From CADCTM01 sp049671305 (GTDB lineage: Bacteria > Cyanobacteriota > Cyanobacteriia > Cyanobacteriales > Coleofasciculaceae): a DNA stretch of 64,000 nt. The translations under genes and the position numbers were made by a program. Numbering within the stretch: the first letter of the stretch is position 1; the number at the start of each line of letters is the position of its first letter. The notes under the pieces were generated by a model, which did not search any database, was not told the DNA's origin, and saw only the letters and a program-made list of their open reading frames with translations. Below, piece after piece: positions 7,468-18,300 of this stretch. Location: positions 1-64,000 of the forward strand of contig JBATUR010000054.1 of NCBI GenBank assembly GCA_049671305.1, given 5' to 3'.

Positions 7468-8343
7468 GTGAACAGACTACTAATGCGTTTGGGTATTGGA
7501 TTATTGTTTGCAGTTTTTGGATTGTTTACTTATTGTACAAATGTTGTGACAAATCCTATCACTGGAGAAAAGCAACGAGTACAGCTTTCGCCGCAACAGG
7601 AAGTAGTTTTAGGGCAACAAACACAAGGAAAAATGGCTGCCCGACATGGCGGACTGTTCCAAGATGCGGCATTACAAAATTATGTTAATCAGGTGGGTTC
7701 TCGAATTGTTGAAAAGTCGGCTGCAGCTCAAGCACCTTCTGCGAATGCCCGTTATCCTTATAAATTTTATTTACTAAGTGATCCTCAAACAATTAATGCT
7801 TTTGCTTTGCCTGGAGGTCCTATTTTTATTACAGTTGCACTACTCAAACGTCTCAATTCTGAGGCTCAATTAGCAGGAGTTTTAGGGCATGAGATTGGTC
7901 ACGTTGTGGCGCGTCACGGTGCGGAACATTTGGCTAAACAACAGCTTAGTGGAGCCTTAGTTAATGCGGTAGGAATTGCTGCTAGTGATAATCCTAATGA
8001 TGCACGACAGGCGGCAGTTTTGGCGCAAGCTGTTAATCAATTGGTGAGTCTGCGCTATGGGCGTGAGGATGAATTGGAAGCTGATCAATTAGGTTTTCGG
8101 TTCATCAGAGAAGCTGGTTATAAACCAACAGGAATTCTGGAACTTATGCAGATTCTTGGTGCTGCCAGAAAGGGTGGTACATCTCCAGAGTTTTTTAGTA
8201 CTCATCCTAATCCAGAAAATCGTTTAGAAAGGCTTAAAAATTTGATTTCTCAAGCTTATCCAAATGGTATTCCTGCAAATTTAGAGGAAGGTCGCGATAG
8301 GTTTGCTAAGGTTGTGCAGCGTCGTTTGGCAGGTCAAAGTTGA
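7468..8343 (+). CDS. M48-family zinc metalloprotease, exported or membrane-anchored
   Basis: About 291 residues. I chose the GTG at 7468 because GGGAG lies six bases before it; the frame is open further upstream to 7432. The N-terminus (RLGIGLLFAVFGLFTYC) is a signal or anchor segment with a cysteine that may be lipidated, although the lipobox is not canonical. The zinc motif HEIGH is near residues 141-145, with the third ligand in the ELEAD segment. STHPNPENRLERL near the end is typical of periplasmic M48 peptidases such as BepA/LoiP. These enzymes degrade misfolded envelope proteins. The 3' end overlaps the convergent DUF4112 gene by 10 bp. Confidence 0.9.
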   Translation: MNRLLMRLGIGLLFAVFGLFTYCTNVVTNPITGEKQRVQLSPQQEVVLGQQTQGKMAARHGGLFQDAALQNYVNQVGSRIVEKSAAAQAPSANARYPYKFYLLSDPQTINAFALPGGPIFITVALLKRLNSEAQLAGVLGHEIGHVVARHGAEHLAKQQLSGALVNAVGIAASDNPNDARQAAVLAQAVNQLVSLRYGREDELEADQLGFRFIREAGYKPTGILELMQILGAARKGGTSPEFFSTHPNPENRLERLKNLISQAYPNGIPANLEEGRDRFAKVVQRRLAGQS

Positions 8344-8759
8344 TCGATTTTTTCGGGTGTGTTGATAGTTGGAATGACAGATGTAGGCGCTGTCACAAGT
8401 TCTTGGAGTTGGGGTTCATTTTGCAAATGTTCTTCTAATATTGCCAGGTTGCGAATGTTGGATTTGTAGTAAGCATCAAATAAGTCTCCGACTAGAGGTA
8501 CTGTTCCCACTACTGCCTCTAGTCCAATGTTAAGAATCATTTTTTTGAGGTCTTGAGAGGAGATGCCAATTTGAGTGGCAAGATAGATAATATAAGCAGA
8601 AAATGCTGTACTAACAAGGTCACCTGCCCCTGGAATTAAGCCGATAATTGGGTCTAAACCGATGCGGAATTTGGTTCCTGGAATACCAATTGCGGTATCC
8701 ATAAGGCGGCTAAGTTTACGAATACGATTGAGGGTAATAAGGCGTTGGGCAGTATTCAT
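8334..8759 (-). CDS. DUF4112 protein
   Basis: 141-residue protein with the DUF4112 pattern: LDTAIGIPGTKFRIGLDPIIG-like start, LIPGAGDLVSTAFSAYIIYLA, then VVGTVPLVGDLFDAYYKSNIRNLAILE. Two hydrophobic glycine-rich stretches (about residues 35-65 and 78-100) suggest membrane association. The molecular function of the family is unknown. It converges on the M48 protease gene with a 10-bp 3' overlap, so the two may affect each other's transcription but are not an operon. Confidence 0.88.
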   Translation of the reverse strand: MNTAQRLITLNRIRKLSRLMDTAIGIPGTKFRIGLDPIIGLIPGAGDLVSTAFSAYIIYLATQIGISSQDLKKMILNIGLEAVVGTVPLVGDLFDAYYKSNIRNLAILEEHLQNEPQLQELVTAPTSVIPTINTPEKIDQL

Positions 8760-8880
8760 TGATGGTTAGTTAGGTTAGGAGTTTGTTGTTAATTATTACA
8801 GATGAGATTGGCTCAAGTCTTATACCTTGAGAATGAATTACAGACAGGTGAAAATTCATAAATAGGGCAAATTTAACCAG

Positions 8881-9237
8881 ATGGCATCATCCAAATCTAA
8901 AAATAATTCTTCGGGAAATCGTGTTGTTTATAGTGAGTTTGGTCCCGGTAGTAAACCTGCTGCTGTAGAGCGTGCTGTGCAAGAACTTCCACCAAATCAA
9001 CAAAATTTGAGAGTACAAGCTTCCCGCAAAGGACGTAAGGGGAAAACTGTAACAATTATCACGGGTTTTCAAACTACATCTGAAACTTTAACTAAGTTAT
9101 TAAAGCAGCTTAAAAATCAATGTGGTTCTGGTGGTGCTATTAAAGATGATACCCTTGAAATTCAAGGCGACCATACTCAGAAACTTGTGGAAATTTTATC
9201 TGAGTTGGGCTACAAAGCCAAGATTAGTGGCGGTTAA
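8881..9237 (+). CDS. eIF1/SUI1-like translation factor (YciH family)
   Basis: 118-residue protein. The C-terminal ~80 residues form the SUI1 fold: LRVQASRKGRKGKTVTIITGFQ, then LKQLKNQCGSGGAIKDDTLEIQGDH, then KLVEILSELGYKAKISGG. Bacterial YciH proteins resemble eIF1 and can influence initiation fidelity. The N-terminal tail (SKSKNNSSGNRVVYSEFG) is typical of the family. It starts with ATG at 8881. No neighbour appears functionally linked. Confidence 0.92.
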   Translation: MASSKSKNNSSGNRVVYSEFGPGSKPAAVERAVQELPPNQQNLRVQASRKGRKGKTVTIITGFQTTSETLTKLLKQLKNQCGSGGAIKDDTLEIQGDHTQKLVEILSELGYKAKISGG

Positions 9238-9259
9238 TTTGGTAAAACAAGCAAATAAA

Positions 9260-9943
9260 TTAACTTACTTCGGCAATTTGTTGAGCAAACCAAAGAGCAG
9301 CATTGATGTTAGATTCTTGACTCAATCTTTCTAAGGTTTGCTCTAATAAAACTATGGCTAAATTTTCTAAAGCCACAGATTGACTAATTTGCTGATACTT
9401 ACTATTTTCCTGGAGCCGAAATGCCATAACTTGTTTACCTGAAACATTAATTACCCAATATTCGGGAATTAAAAGTGCTGCATAGAGTTGTTTCTTTTCA
9501 TCCAAATCAGTTGCTAATGTTGTATCAGAAACCTCGCCCACTAAATCAGGTACTCGCCACTTAGTTAAGTCAATGCGTCGCGGTTCTCCTGGTTGCCACT
9601 GTGGTACATTTTTACCAATGTATAATACCAAATCTGGTGCAGCAGCTTGTGTATTTGGTTTTTCAATCAAGCAACGTCCAAAGGAAGCGGCTGTTTGAGT
9701 GCGATAATGATTAAACCAAAAACCAAATAACATAGTGAAAAGGTCACTTACACTAGCATGATTAATTCCTTCGGAACCCATATCAATTAAAAGTTGATTC
9801 TGATCAAAAAATAGTTTAATTATTTCTGGAGTTGGAGCATCACGCCATCTTAAATAATCTTCCCAAGTTGCAGGTTGCCATTGTGGGAAGGTGGTTGCAT
9901 TTATTGTTTGAATACTTGTAGGAGTTGAGGCTGTCATAGGCAT
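9260..9943 (-). CDS. Uma2 family (DUF820) PD-(D/E)XK endonuclease-like protein
   Basis: 227-residue protein of the Uma2 family, very abundant in cyanobacteria and predicted to have a restriction-endonuclease-like fold. Core segments are AAPDLVLYIG (metal-binding Asp), VPDLVGEVSDTT and LYAALLIPEYWVINV. A WEDYLRWRD segment near residue 28 is typical. The biological role of the family is unknown; many copies lie next to mobile DNA. It is one of four Uma2 genes in this window and they are not close duplicates of each other. Confidence 0.85.
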   Translation of the reverse strand: MPMTASTPTSIQTINATTFPQWQPATWEDYLRWRDAPTPEIIKLFFDQNQLLIDMGSEGINHASVSDLFTMLFGFWFNHYRTQTAASFGRCLIEKPNTQAAAPDLVLYIGKNVPQWQPGEPRRIDLTKWRVPDLVGEVSDTTLATDLDEKKQLYAALLIPEYWVINVSGKQVMAFRLQENSKYQQISQSVALENLAIVLLEQTLERLSQESNINAALWFAQQIAEVS

Positions 9944-10050
9944 TAGCTGATTTGGGTTATGAGCTGATATTTCTACTTTTTGAGCAGGAAATACAATTAG
10001 CCTGCCGTCGCAGGCTTTGTTTCATGTAGTCGCATTTAGTCTGACTGCAT

Positions 10051-10887
10051 TCAAGCTACTCCATACTTCTTAAACCAAGCTTGTAGACGCTTCCAACCAT
10101 CCTCTGCTGCCTCTTTTCGATATGATGGGCGATAATCAGCATTAAAAGCGTGTGGCGCGTCTGGATAAATGATAATTTCTGAATCATTATTTCCCATTTT
10201 CAAAGATTGACTCATTTGCTCTACTGTAGAAAGTGGAATACCATCATCTTTGCCGCCATAAAGTCCTAAAACTGGTACTTTTAAATCAGCGACAATATCA
10301 ACAGGATGCTTGGGAGTTAGAGGTGTAGATGCACTCATCAAGCGCCCATACCAAGCAACTCCTGCTTTAACATTGGGGTTGTAAGCACTGTATAGCCAGG
10401 TAATGCGCCCACCCCAACAAAATCCTGTAATTGCTAATTTATCAGTATTTCCTTTGGATGATTTTTTTGCCCAACTAACAGTTGCATCTAAGTCGGACAT
10501 GACTTGAGCATCGGGAACTTTTGAGACAACTTTTGAAATAATTTCTTGCACATCACTGAGTTTAGAAACATCACCTTGACGGGCAAACATTTCAGGAGCG
10601 ATCGCTAAATATCCTAACTTAGCAAAACGGCGACAAATATCCTGAATATGTTCATGGACACCAAAGATTTCTTGTACAACTAATACTACAGGGAAATTGT
10701 CACCCGTTGCCGGCATTGCCCTGTATGCTGGAATTACCCCATCTGGCACAGGAATCTTTACTTCACCTGCTACTAATCCTTGAGTATCTGTGGTGATAAC
10801 TTGAGCAAAAATTGGCTGAATAGCTAGTGCAAACCCAGCAGCTAATGTTGATGTAATCAGAAAGTTGCGGCGCGTAATTTCAGCCAT
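10051..10887 (-). CDS. Tat-exported dienelactone-hydrolase family protein
   Basis: 278-residue alpha/beta hydrolase. The N-terminus has a twin-arginine signal (TRRNFLITSTLAAGFALA) with probable cleavage near residue 28. The catalytic triad is recognisable: Cys157 in GFCWGG, Asp214/215 in GGKDDGIP, and His247 in PDAPHAFNADY. Dienelactone hydrolases open lactones in chloroaromatic breakdown, but most family members have unknown substrates; export through Tat points to a periplasmic substrate. No catabolic partners flank it. Confidence 0.9.
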   Translation of the reverse strand: MAEITRRNFLITSTLAAGFALAIQPIFAQVITTDTQGLVAGEVKIPVPDGVIPAYRAMPATGDNFPVVLVVQEIFGVHEHIQDICRRFAKLGYLAIAPEMFARQGDVSKLSDVQEIISKVVSKVPDAQVMSDLDATVSWAKKSSKGNTDKLAITGFCWGGRITWLYSAYNPNVKAGVAWYGRLMSASTPLTPKHPVDIVADLKVPVLGLYGGKDDGIPLSTVEQMSQSLKMGNNDSEIIIYPDAPHAFNADYRPSYRKEAAEDGWKRLQAWFKKYGVA

Positions 10888-11013
10888 AAGTATTCTCGTT
10901 AAGTCCTCTTAAAATAAATTTTAGCTCTTAGTGGATTTTTTAGAAGACTTTTGCTCATCATCAGGGCATACTAAAGTAACCCCAAGACTTTCTATTTCTA
11001 ATTGGTACAGACG

Positions 11014-11976
11014 ATGAACGTTGATTTGACGGTTGCCATTCCCACCTACAACGGAGCAAAGCGTCTACCGGAAGTTTTAGTTCAATTACAATTGCAAATA
11101 ACTTCTACAGAAAACTTTAGCTGGGAAGTAATTGTTATTGATAATAATAGTACAGATGATACAGCGCAAATAATTCAAGCATATCAAAATAATTGGTTGC
11201 AGCAATATCCTTTAAAATATTACTTCGAGGCAAAACAAGGGGCAGCTTTTGCCAGACGCCGTGCTTTTACAGAAGCAAATGGTGTATTAGTTGGCTTTTT
11301 AGATGATGATAATATTCCTGCACCTAACTGGGTAGAATCTGCTTATAAATTTGCTCAAGAACATCCAAAAGCTGGTGCTTATGGCAGTCAAATTCAAGGG
11401 GTTTTTGAAGTAGCGCCGCCAGAAAATTTCCAGCGAATTGCCCCTTTTTTAGCCATCACCCAAAAGGGTTCAACTCCACTACTTTATGAACCCCAAAAGA
11501 AAGTATTACCACCTTCTGCTGGCTTAGTTGTACGGAAACAAGCTTGGTTAGAAAGTGTTCCTGATCAGCCCATTTTAACTGGACGTACTCAGACTAGTAT
11601 GGTGACAAGCGAGGATTTAGAAATGCTTGCCCATATCCAAGCTAATGGTTGGGAAATTTGGTACAATCCTGCCATGAAAATTGATCATAAAATTCCAGAT
11701 TGGCGTTTAAAACGCGAGTATTTAATTCCATTTTTCCAAGGCATTGGCTTAAGCCGTCATGTTACAAGAATGCTCAGTGTTAAACCCTGGCAGCGCCCCA
11801 TTGCAACTGTCGCTTATCTTAGCAATGATCTACGAAAAATAGCTAAACACTTATTAAAATACGGAACCAATGTTCAATCTGATTTAATTGCTGCTTGCGA
11901 AATGGAGTTATTTATCAGCAGTTTAATTAGTCCTTTTTACTTGTGGAAAAACGGCTATTATAAACGAAAAAATTAG
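11014..11976 (+). CDS. hpsE: HpsE-like family 2 glycosyltransferase, copy 1
   Basis: GT-A glycosyltransferase of about 320 residues. The ATG at 11014 is preferred to an in-frame TTG at 11002. The N-terminus DLTVAIPTYNGAKRLPEVL and NNSTDD are the nucleotide-sugar binding part, DDDN (LVGFLDDDNIPAPNWV) is the metal-binding motif, and SEDLEMLAHIQANGWEIWY is the acceptor-side conserved block. The pattern, including LPPSAGLVVRKQAW and IPDWRLKREYL, matches HpsE, needed for hormogonium polysaccharide in Nostoc. Copy 2 follows 141 bp downstream. The sugar and polymer cannot be told from sequence. Confidence 0.82.
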   Translation: MNVDLTVAIPTYNGAKRLPEVLVQLQLQITSTENFSWEVIVIDNNSTDDTAQIIQAYQNNWLQQYPLKYYFEAKQGAAFARRRAFTEANGVLVGFLDDDNIPAPNWVESAYKFAQEHPKAGAYGSQIQGVFEVAPPENFQRIAPFLAITQKGSTPLLYEPQKKVLPPSAGLVVRKQAWLESVPDQPILTGRTQTSMVTSEDLEMLAHIQANGWEIWYNPAMKIDHKIPDWRLKREYLIPFFQGIGLSRHVTRMLSVKPWQRPIATVAYLSNDLRKIAKHLLKYGTNVQSDLIAACEMELFISSLISPFYLWKNGYYKRKN

Positions 11977-12117
11977 GATAATTTACTGAGGGATTTTGAA
12001 AGAGTCAGCCTAATTTTGATGTCAAAGTACAAAAACATACAGCAATTATCATTCAAACATAGCAGTTAAATATACTGAGAATTATAGATTGCTAAATTAC
12101 TAATATTATAACGACTT

Positions 12118-13152
12118 ATGTCAATCGATTTTACCGTGGCTATTCCTACTTATAATAGTGAAAATAGATTAGCTAAAATTCTGTCAAGACTGCAAGCCCA
12201 AATTGGGGTAGAACACTTAAATTGGCAAGTTATTATCGTTGATAATAATAGTCAAGATGCCACAGCAAAGATTGCTCTTGAATATCAAGCTAATTGGATT
12301 AAACCAGGTGCATTAAAATATTGTTTAGAGTCCAGACAAGGCGCAGCTTTTGCACGAAACAGAGCAATTAAAGAAGCGAGTAGTGATTTAGTGGGTTTAC
12401 TTGACGATGATAATTTACCTGCCCTAAATTGGGTAGCTGCTGCCTATGCTTTTGGCAAAAATCATCCCCAAGCAGGTGCTTATGCTAGTCAAATTCATGG
12501 TGATTTTGAAATCGAACCGCCCCAAAACTTTGAACGTATTGCACCATTTTTTGGCATAACTAAAAGAGGTTCACAAGCTCATCTCTATGAACCAAATAAG
12601 TTGATTTTACCACCAGGAGCGGGATTAGTTGTTCGTAAACAAGCTTGGTCTGCTGTTCCTCAAGTACCCATGCTTGCGGGTAGAGTAGGGAAATCTTTGG
12701 TGGGTGGTGAAGATTTAGAAGCGATGCTTCACCTCCACAAGGCAGGTTGGGAAATTTGGTACAACCCAGAAATGGAAACTTATCATCAAATACCTAGTTG
12801 GCGCTTGGAGAAAGATTATTTAGTGCGGCTTTCTTATGGAGTCGGATTAAATAGTTGCTGTCTCAGAATGCTTAATACTCGTTTTTGGCAGAAGCAAAAT
12901 GTTCTCATAAGAACATTTTTAGGAAGTTGGCGGCGACTATTACTTCATTTAATTGAATCAAGAAAACAAAGGTTAGCAGCTAAAGTCAACTCCGAATCTT
13001 TTGCGGAGATAGTTGCTGCTTGTGAATTGGCATTTCACTGGGGTTATTTATTAAGTCCCTTTTATTTTATCCGAGTCAGTCTACTTAAAAAATTTACAGA
13101 ATTAAGGTTTCCTCCTTCAAAGGTAGTAATCGATTACCTTGATCAAGGTTAA
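12118..13152 (+). CDS. hpsE: HpsE-like family 2 glycosyltransferase, copy 2
   Basis: 344-residue paralogue of the preceding gene in the same orientation. It shares FTVAIPTYNSENRL, NNSQDAT, the metal motif DDDN (LLDDDNLPALNWVAAAY), LPPGAGLVVRKQAW and GEDLEAMLHLHKAGWEIWY, with a longer basic C-terminal region (SRKQRLAAKV). The two probably arose by tandem duplication and diverged; they may add different sugars to the same exopolysaccharide. Other hps genes (hpsA-D, hpsF-K) are not visible here, so assignment as the hormogonium enzyme rests on sequence pattern alone. Confidence 0.82.
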   Translation: MSIDFTVAIPTYNSENRLAKILSRLQAQIGVEHLNWQVIIVDNNSQDATAKIALEYQANWIKPGALKYCLESRQGAAFARNRAIKEASSDLVGLLDDDNLPALNWVAAAYAFGKNHPQAGAYASQIHGDFEIEPPQNFERIAPFFGITKRGSQAHLYEPNKLILPPGAGLVVRKQAWSAVPQVPMLAGRVGKSLVGGEDLEAMLHLHKAGWEIWYNPEMETYHQIPSWRLEKDYLVRLSYGVGLNSCCLRMLNTRFWQKQNVLIRTFLGSWRRLLLHLIESRKQRLAAKVNSESFAEIVAACELAFHWGYLLSPFYFIRVSLLKKFTELRFPPSKVVIDYLDQG

Positions 13153-13600
13153 TTTTTGAAAAAATCTTAGCGCTAACGTCAAACTTTCCTGTTTTAGCTT
13201 TGAAGCTAGATATAATAGTTGCCTTTTTAGGTAATTTGGTAATCATTAACAAATATTATTATTAGCTAGTTGTCAAGCTAAAACTAACTAAACAATTTAA
13301 AGAATTAATAAAGCTATCTTGAGTTTGTTGCCGATAATCCTCTGCTTGTCATACTATGCAAATGGTGTATTACGAGTTTGCTAGGTATCATACAGTTGAG
13401 ACATTGTTATTTATGTTAGAAAGAAGAGTAAAAATACTTAATTGCCATCTAAGAATTAGTTAAATTATTTACCTTCATAAGTGTGGAGAATGCCCAAAAT
13501 TCACAGGCTACAATCTGCTTTTGCTAGGCTATCTAATTGTCTAAAAGTTTTTTGTGAAAAATCTATTAATTTATTAATTTATTGTAGCGAGGAGAGCATT
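13153..13600. other. 448-bp intergenic region, nothing recognised
   Basis: An AT-rich spacer between the second glycosyltransferase and a small hypothetical gene. I see no convincing terminator, repeat or RNA gene. An upstream extension of the next frame to 13481 lacks conserved-looking sequence and is probably non-coding. Confidence 0.45.
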
Positions 13601-13870
13601 ATGGCATTTATCCGACTCGCAGATTTGATTATTAACCTTGACTGTGTTGCTTCAGTTAAATTAAGTAGTTATAGCGGGTGTTGTGAGGGAAAAGATATAC
13701 CAATTGTTAACATCTGTCTCACGATTCCGGAAGGTTCGTTGGATAATGAATTTGCTGAGGGCTCAGAAAAATGTTATTCCGTCGAAAATCTTGAATTTGA
13801 GAGCGATTTAGCCCTAAAAATTTGGAATTATTTCCTTCAATCAAGTGATGTTACAGTTTTGTTTGAGTAG
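13601..13870 (+). CDS. Hypothetical protein, 89 residues
   Basis: I place the start at the ATG at 13601 because GAGGAGAG lies just before it, although the frame is open upstream to 13481. The product (MAFIRLADLIINLDCVASV...) is acidic, with four cysteines including a CC pair (SGCCEGKD), and no signal peptide or membrane segment. It may be a small beta-rich cytoplasmic protein. I do not recognise a family. The strong ribosome-binding site and normal codon use support a real gene. Confidence 0.6.
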   Translation: MAFIRLADLIINLDCVASVKLSSYSGCCEGKDIPIVNICLTIPEGSLDNEFAEGSEKCYSVENLEFESDLALKIWNYFLQSSDVTVLFE

Positions 13871-14453
13871 GAGACAAAGCTCGTTTTCTTTTCTTACTCT
13901 CAAGACAAGGTAACGTTTGATTATTTCTCTTTCAAAGTTAAACATTGATGACTAGGTTCTTTTTATTAAGAGAAGGCGATCGCACTTTGGGGTGATGAGG
14001 CTACATACCGCTAACTTAACAGCACAACGCTGCAACGCCGCTTTGTGAGCAAACCACGATAGCTCAAAAAAGCTTTCTTTTCCTCATCTGTGAGCCGGGA
14101 TCTTTGCTGCTCAACGCCTAAATATTATACTTTTTTCGCTCTCGAATCTACTTTATTCTTTCACTCTCAGTCCTGATCCGGAAAATCATCAGCAATTAGT
14201 GGCGACTTGTGAAGACTGAATAAAGACTAATTGACTTTCTTGCTAATTCCCTATTAATTGGCTTATCATGCAGATATCGTAATACACGTTATACGACTGT
14301 CTTACGAATCTACTCACTAGAGAAGACCAAAGCAATGGGCTAGCTCTCAAACCTCTTGCTTGACTTCTCCAAGTTGATCACCACCAGGGTAATTTAGCAT
14401 CTCCTCTTCGATCTCATTCGTCCTGAATGTGGTGTTTTTTAGGTATTAGCAAT
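13871..14453. other. 583-bp intergenic region, nothing recognised
   Basis: It contains a HIP1 site near 13978 and otherwise unremarkable sequence. No RNA gene, strong hairpin or credible frame was seen. Confidence 0.45.
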
Positions 14454-14768
14454 ATGGGTTTCTCCAACTCAGAAAAAAAGTCCAGTAGTCTGAAGCCGAA
14501 TAATTCTAACCCCGTATCTCGTGAAGAACTACGGGAGTTTGACCTCAATAACCAACTCGCCAAACTTGCCCTTCCCCTAGCTCAAGCTTGGAAAGACAAC
14601 CATCCCAATGCTCAACCGGCAACGGACGAAGATTTGGATGATTGTGTTCTAGCTGTAGCAATTGAAATGGCTGTGGCAGGCGAGGCAGTTGGTGGTCCAA
14701 TGGGCGCTTTAATCGCCGCAGGTGGTGGAGTCGCTGCGGCAGGTGTCGCCTGTCGTCGAGTGCTGTAA
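14454..14768 (+). CDS. Small protein with a glycine/alanine-rich hydrophobic tail
   Basis: About 104 residues from the ATG at 14454 (another ATG at 14427 is in frame). The first ~70 residues are polar (REELREFDLNNQLAKLALPLAQAW). The last ~35 are rich in Gly, Ala and Val with two cysteines overall (DDCVLAVAIEMAVAGEAVGG, then AAGGGVAAAGVACRRVL). This leader-plus-glycine-rich-core shape is seen in some bacteriocin or RiPP precursors, and also in glycine-zipper membrane proteins. No modification or export gene sits next to it. The family is not recognised. Confidence 0.5.
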   Translation: MGFSNSEKKSSSLKPNNSNPVSREELREFDLNNQLAKLALPLAQAWKDNHPNAQPATDEDLDDCVLAVAIEMAVAGEAVGGPMGALIAAGGGVAAAGVACRRVL

Positions 14769-15343
14769 GCAGCCCTTCTCGGAGCCTTTTGGCACAGATG
14801 AGGCAATAATCTTGCTCTTGACACGTGGAAGTATCAACAACTGAGTTTTTGTCAGGTTAGTTGTTGAGCTCTATTCACGGCAAGTGTGCCTATCTTCTGC
14901 CTAAAAGCTAAATTTCTGGCATCAGATAACTTGTCTGAAGTCTCATCTCTTCTTGTGGTGCATTTGACAACTTCCGAAAAATCCAATTGATGTCCGATGT
15001 TTAAGCATTGTGTTTCCTAAAACGGCACATAATGCAACCAAATAAAACTTCGTTTCGTGCTTGCTAGTTCCCTACATACTTGGCATCGCGCATCAACTTT
15101 GATAGCAAATCTATTCTCATTTTACCGCTTGTTGAAACAAAACTGCGCTCCTTATCTTATGACTGGCGGGCGCAACGGAAAGTAGTTGGTTCAAGGCAGA
15201 ACTTTGTTGACTAAAAACAAAGTTTAGAGAATCACTCAGAAATTATACATTTACTACTGGCGCGTTTAGCTGTAAGACAAAAACACCTCTTTCATTGCAC
15301 TTAAATATCTGCTTCCAGATCACCAATTCAAGGAACCTTTCTC
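14769..15343. other. 575-bp region upstream of the chemoreceptor gene
   Basis: No coding frame or RNA gene is visible. It is the only upstream region of the isolated phototaxis receptor gene and so probably contains its promoter and a long leader. I could not identify a sigma-factor motif with confidence. Confidence 0.45.
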
Positions 15344-18300
15344 ATGTCTACTCAGTTTGATCCAGAGCTAAAAATTCACAACTCGGAATTAAAAGAACCG
15401 GAAAATAACTCTCTAGTTGATAACCCTAAAAATGGTGCATCGACTCATACTAATGAGCAACATCTCAAGCCCGCTTCACCCAAGTCATCCTTTAATATTA
15501 ATGAGTTTCAGAAGTTAGATAAACTGACCACACAAAATTCCCAAAAAACAGGAATTCTTGGCTGGAAAAAACTAGGTTTAACCCAAAAAGTTACAGCCTT
15601 AGCGATCGCACTTGGCACAGTCCCCGTCTTGCTGACAGGCATCACCGCTTATAACGCCGCCAACCAAAAATTCTCTGAGCAAATTACCCAAACACAAGTT
15701 GACCGTGCGAGTAGCTTAGAAGATAAAGTCAAGCGCTTCATGCGTGAGCGTTATGCAGATATTCAAGTCCTGTCATCTCAGGCTGCTTTTACTAACTCCA
15801 AAGTCAGCGAAGCTTTGCCTCTGACTGAAAAGCAAGCAATTCTCAATCGCTATATAGATTCCTACTTAGTTTATGACAGCATTGCCATCCTCGATCTCAA
15901 AGGCGATATCATTGCCCAATCTATAGGTAACCCTTTACCTAACTTAGGCGATCGCGATTACTTTCAAGCTGTCCTCAAAACCGATCAGCCTGTAGTTAGC
16001 AGCCCCCAAATCTCCAAAGAAACTGGCAAGTATTCCATTAACTTTGCAGCACCAATCAAAGATAGTGTGACCGGTAAAACCACTACCATTGTTGTTTCGC
16101 GGCTGCCCATAAATCTTTTAGAAGATCTAATCAAAGACTTTGGCATAAATGGTGAGCAATATTTTTTAATTGATGCCTCGACGGGTAAAATTTTCTTGAG
16201 CAAAGAAAAAAATACAGAAGGAAAAGATATGACAGAAATCTTCTCCAACTTGCCTGAGTCGCGCTCAATTGTGAAGCCTGGAAGCACAATTGTTACCGAC
16301 AAAACTGACAATGAAGAAGAATTAGTTGCCTATGCACCATTTTCCAAACTTGAAGGCTTGCAGGATTTGAAATGGACTGCGGCAATGGTTACACCAACCA
16401 GCGTTGCTTTTGCACCACAGCGTCAATTACTACTTATTTTGACCATAGGCACCGGCTTAACAACCTTACTCGTTAGTGTGATTGCCGCCTATTTGGCGAG
16501 ACAGGCAACTCGCCCCATAGTTGAAGCTAGCGAAGCCGTTGAAAAGCTCGGACAAGGCGAACTTTACACCCGCGTTACCGTCGAAGGTGAGGACGAATTT
16601 GCTACCCTTGGTTCTAACATCAACATGATGGCAAGTCGCATTGAAAGCCTGTTATGGACACAAGCTGCTGAAACCGAACAAGTGGGCTTATTTGGTGATA
16701 TTGCCGTTTCCCGCGCCCGGACTTCCGAAGACTTAAACGAGATCTTTGAAAAAGCCGTGCAAGGGGCGCTACGCATCCTGGAAGTTGATCGGGTTGTGAT
16801 TTATCGTTTCCACCCCGATTGGCGCGGCTACATCGCTACAGAAGCAGTCCTGCCCGTTTGGCAGCGATCGCTCGGAGGAACTGTCGAAGATGCTTGTATT
16901 GCTCCCCACCTGATTGAAGATTATCGCCAAGGGCGCGTTGTTGCTACTGATAATGTCTTTGAAGCAGGTTTTCATCCAGAGCATTTGGAGCTCATGGAAC
17001 GGCTGCAAATTAAAGCTAATTTAGTAACGCCAATTATCAGTGATGGTGAATTATATGGCTTACTAATTGCTCATCATTGTGCAGCACCTCATGATTGGCA
17101 GCAGTCAGAAATTAACTTCCTCAAAGAGTTAGCAATTAGAGTAGGATTAAGCTTAGAGCGTGTTAGTTTCTTGGAGCAAAAAGACGCCGAAACTGAGCGG
17201 GCACAACAGCTTAATGAAACCAGCACCGCAATTCGAGAATCCTTCAGCATTGAAGATATTTATCAAGCAGCAGTTTCGGGAACTCGCAATTCTTTAAAAA
17301 CTGACCGAACCGTAGTTTATCTATTTGATGAAAATTGGCAAGGTAGTGTGGTTGCTGAATCTGTGGGGCAAGGTTTTACGAAAGCTTTGGGCGCCAACAT
17401 TGCTGACCCTTGTTTTGCCGATCGCTATGTAGAAAAATATCTCAAAGGTCGCGTCAAGGCAGTCGATAATATCTATGAAGCTGGTTTAACTGATTGCTAC
17501 CTTGGTCAACTTGAACCCTTTGAAGTCAAAGCCAATTTAGTCGCGCCGATTTTGGCATATAACAAGCTACATGGTTTACTAGTCACTCATCAGTGTTCGA
17601 GTACACGTTATTGGCAAGATCCAGAAATCATTTTCTTTAAGGAAGTCGCCACTCAAGTTGGACTAGCTTTAGACCGTGTAGACTTTTTGGCACAGCTTCA
17701 ACAAGCCCGCCAAAAAGCTGAAGGTTTGGCTTTTGAGCAACGCAACCAAAAAGAAACTCTGCAACAGCAGTTATTGTCTTTACTTAGTGATGTGGAAGGC
17801 GCTGCCAGAGGAGATCTTACGGTACGGGCAGATGTCACGGTTGGCGAAATTGGCACCGTTGCCGACTTCTTTAATGCCGTTATTGAAAGTCTGCGGGACA
17901 TCGTAACTCAGGTTAAAAAAGCGGCGACTCAGGTGAATAATTCTTTGGGAGATAACAAAGATGCTATGCGTTTACTTTCTTCCGAAGCGCTGCAACAGGC
18001 AGAGGAAACCACCCGGACACTGGACTCGGTAGAGCAAATGACTCGTTCTATTCAACAGGTGGCAGAAAATGCCCGTCAGGCGGCGGTGGTTGCCCGGACT
18101 GCTTCTTCAACTGCCGAAGCTGGTGGACTGGCAATGGATCGTTCAGTGAAAAATATTTTCACATTGAGGGAAACAGTAGCAGAAACTGCCAAAAAAGTCA
18201 AGCGTTTGGGTGAATCTTCCCAGAAAATTTCCAAAGTTGCCTCACTAATTGACCAAATTGCCCTGCAAACCAACCTATTAGCAATTAATGCCGGTATTGA

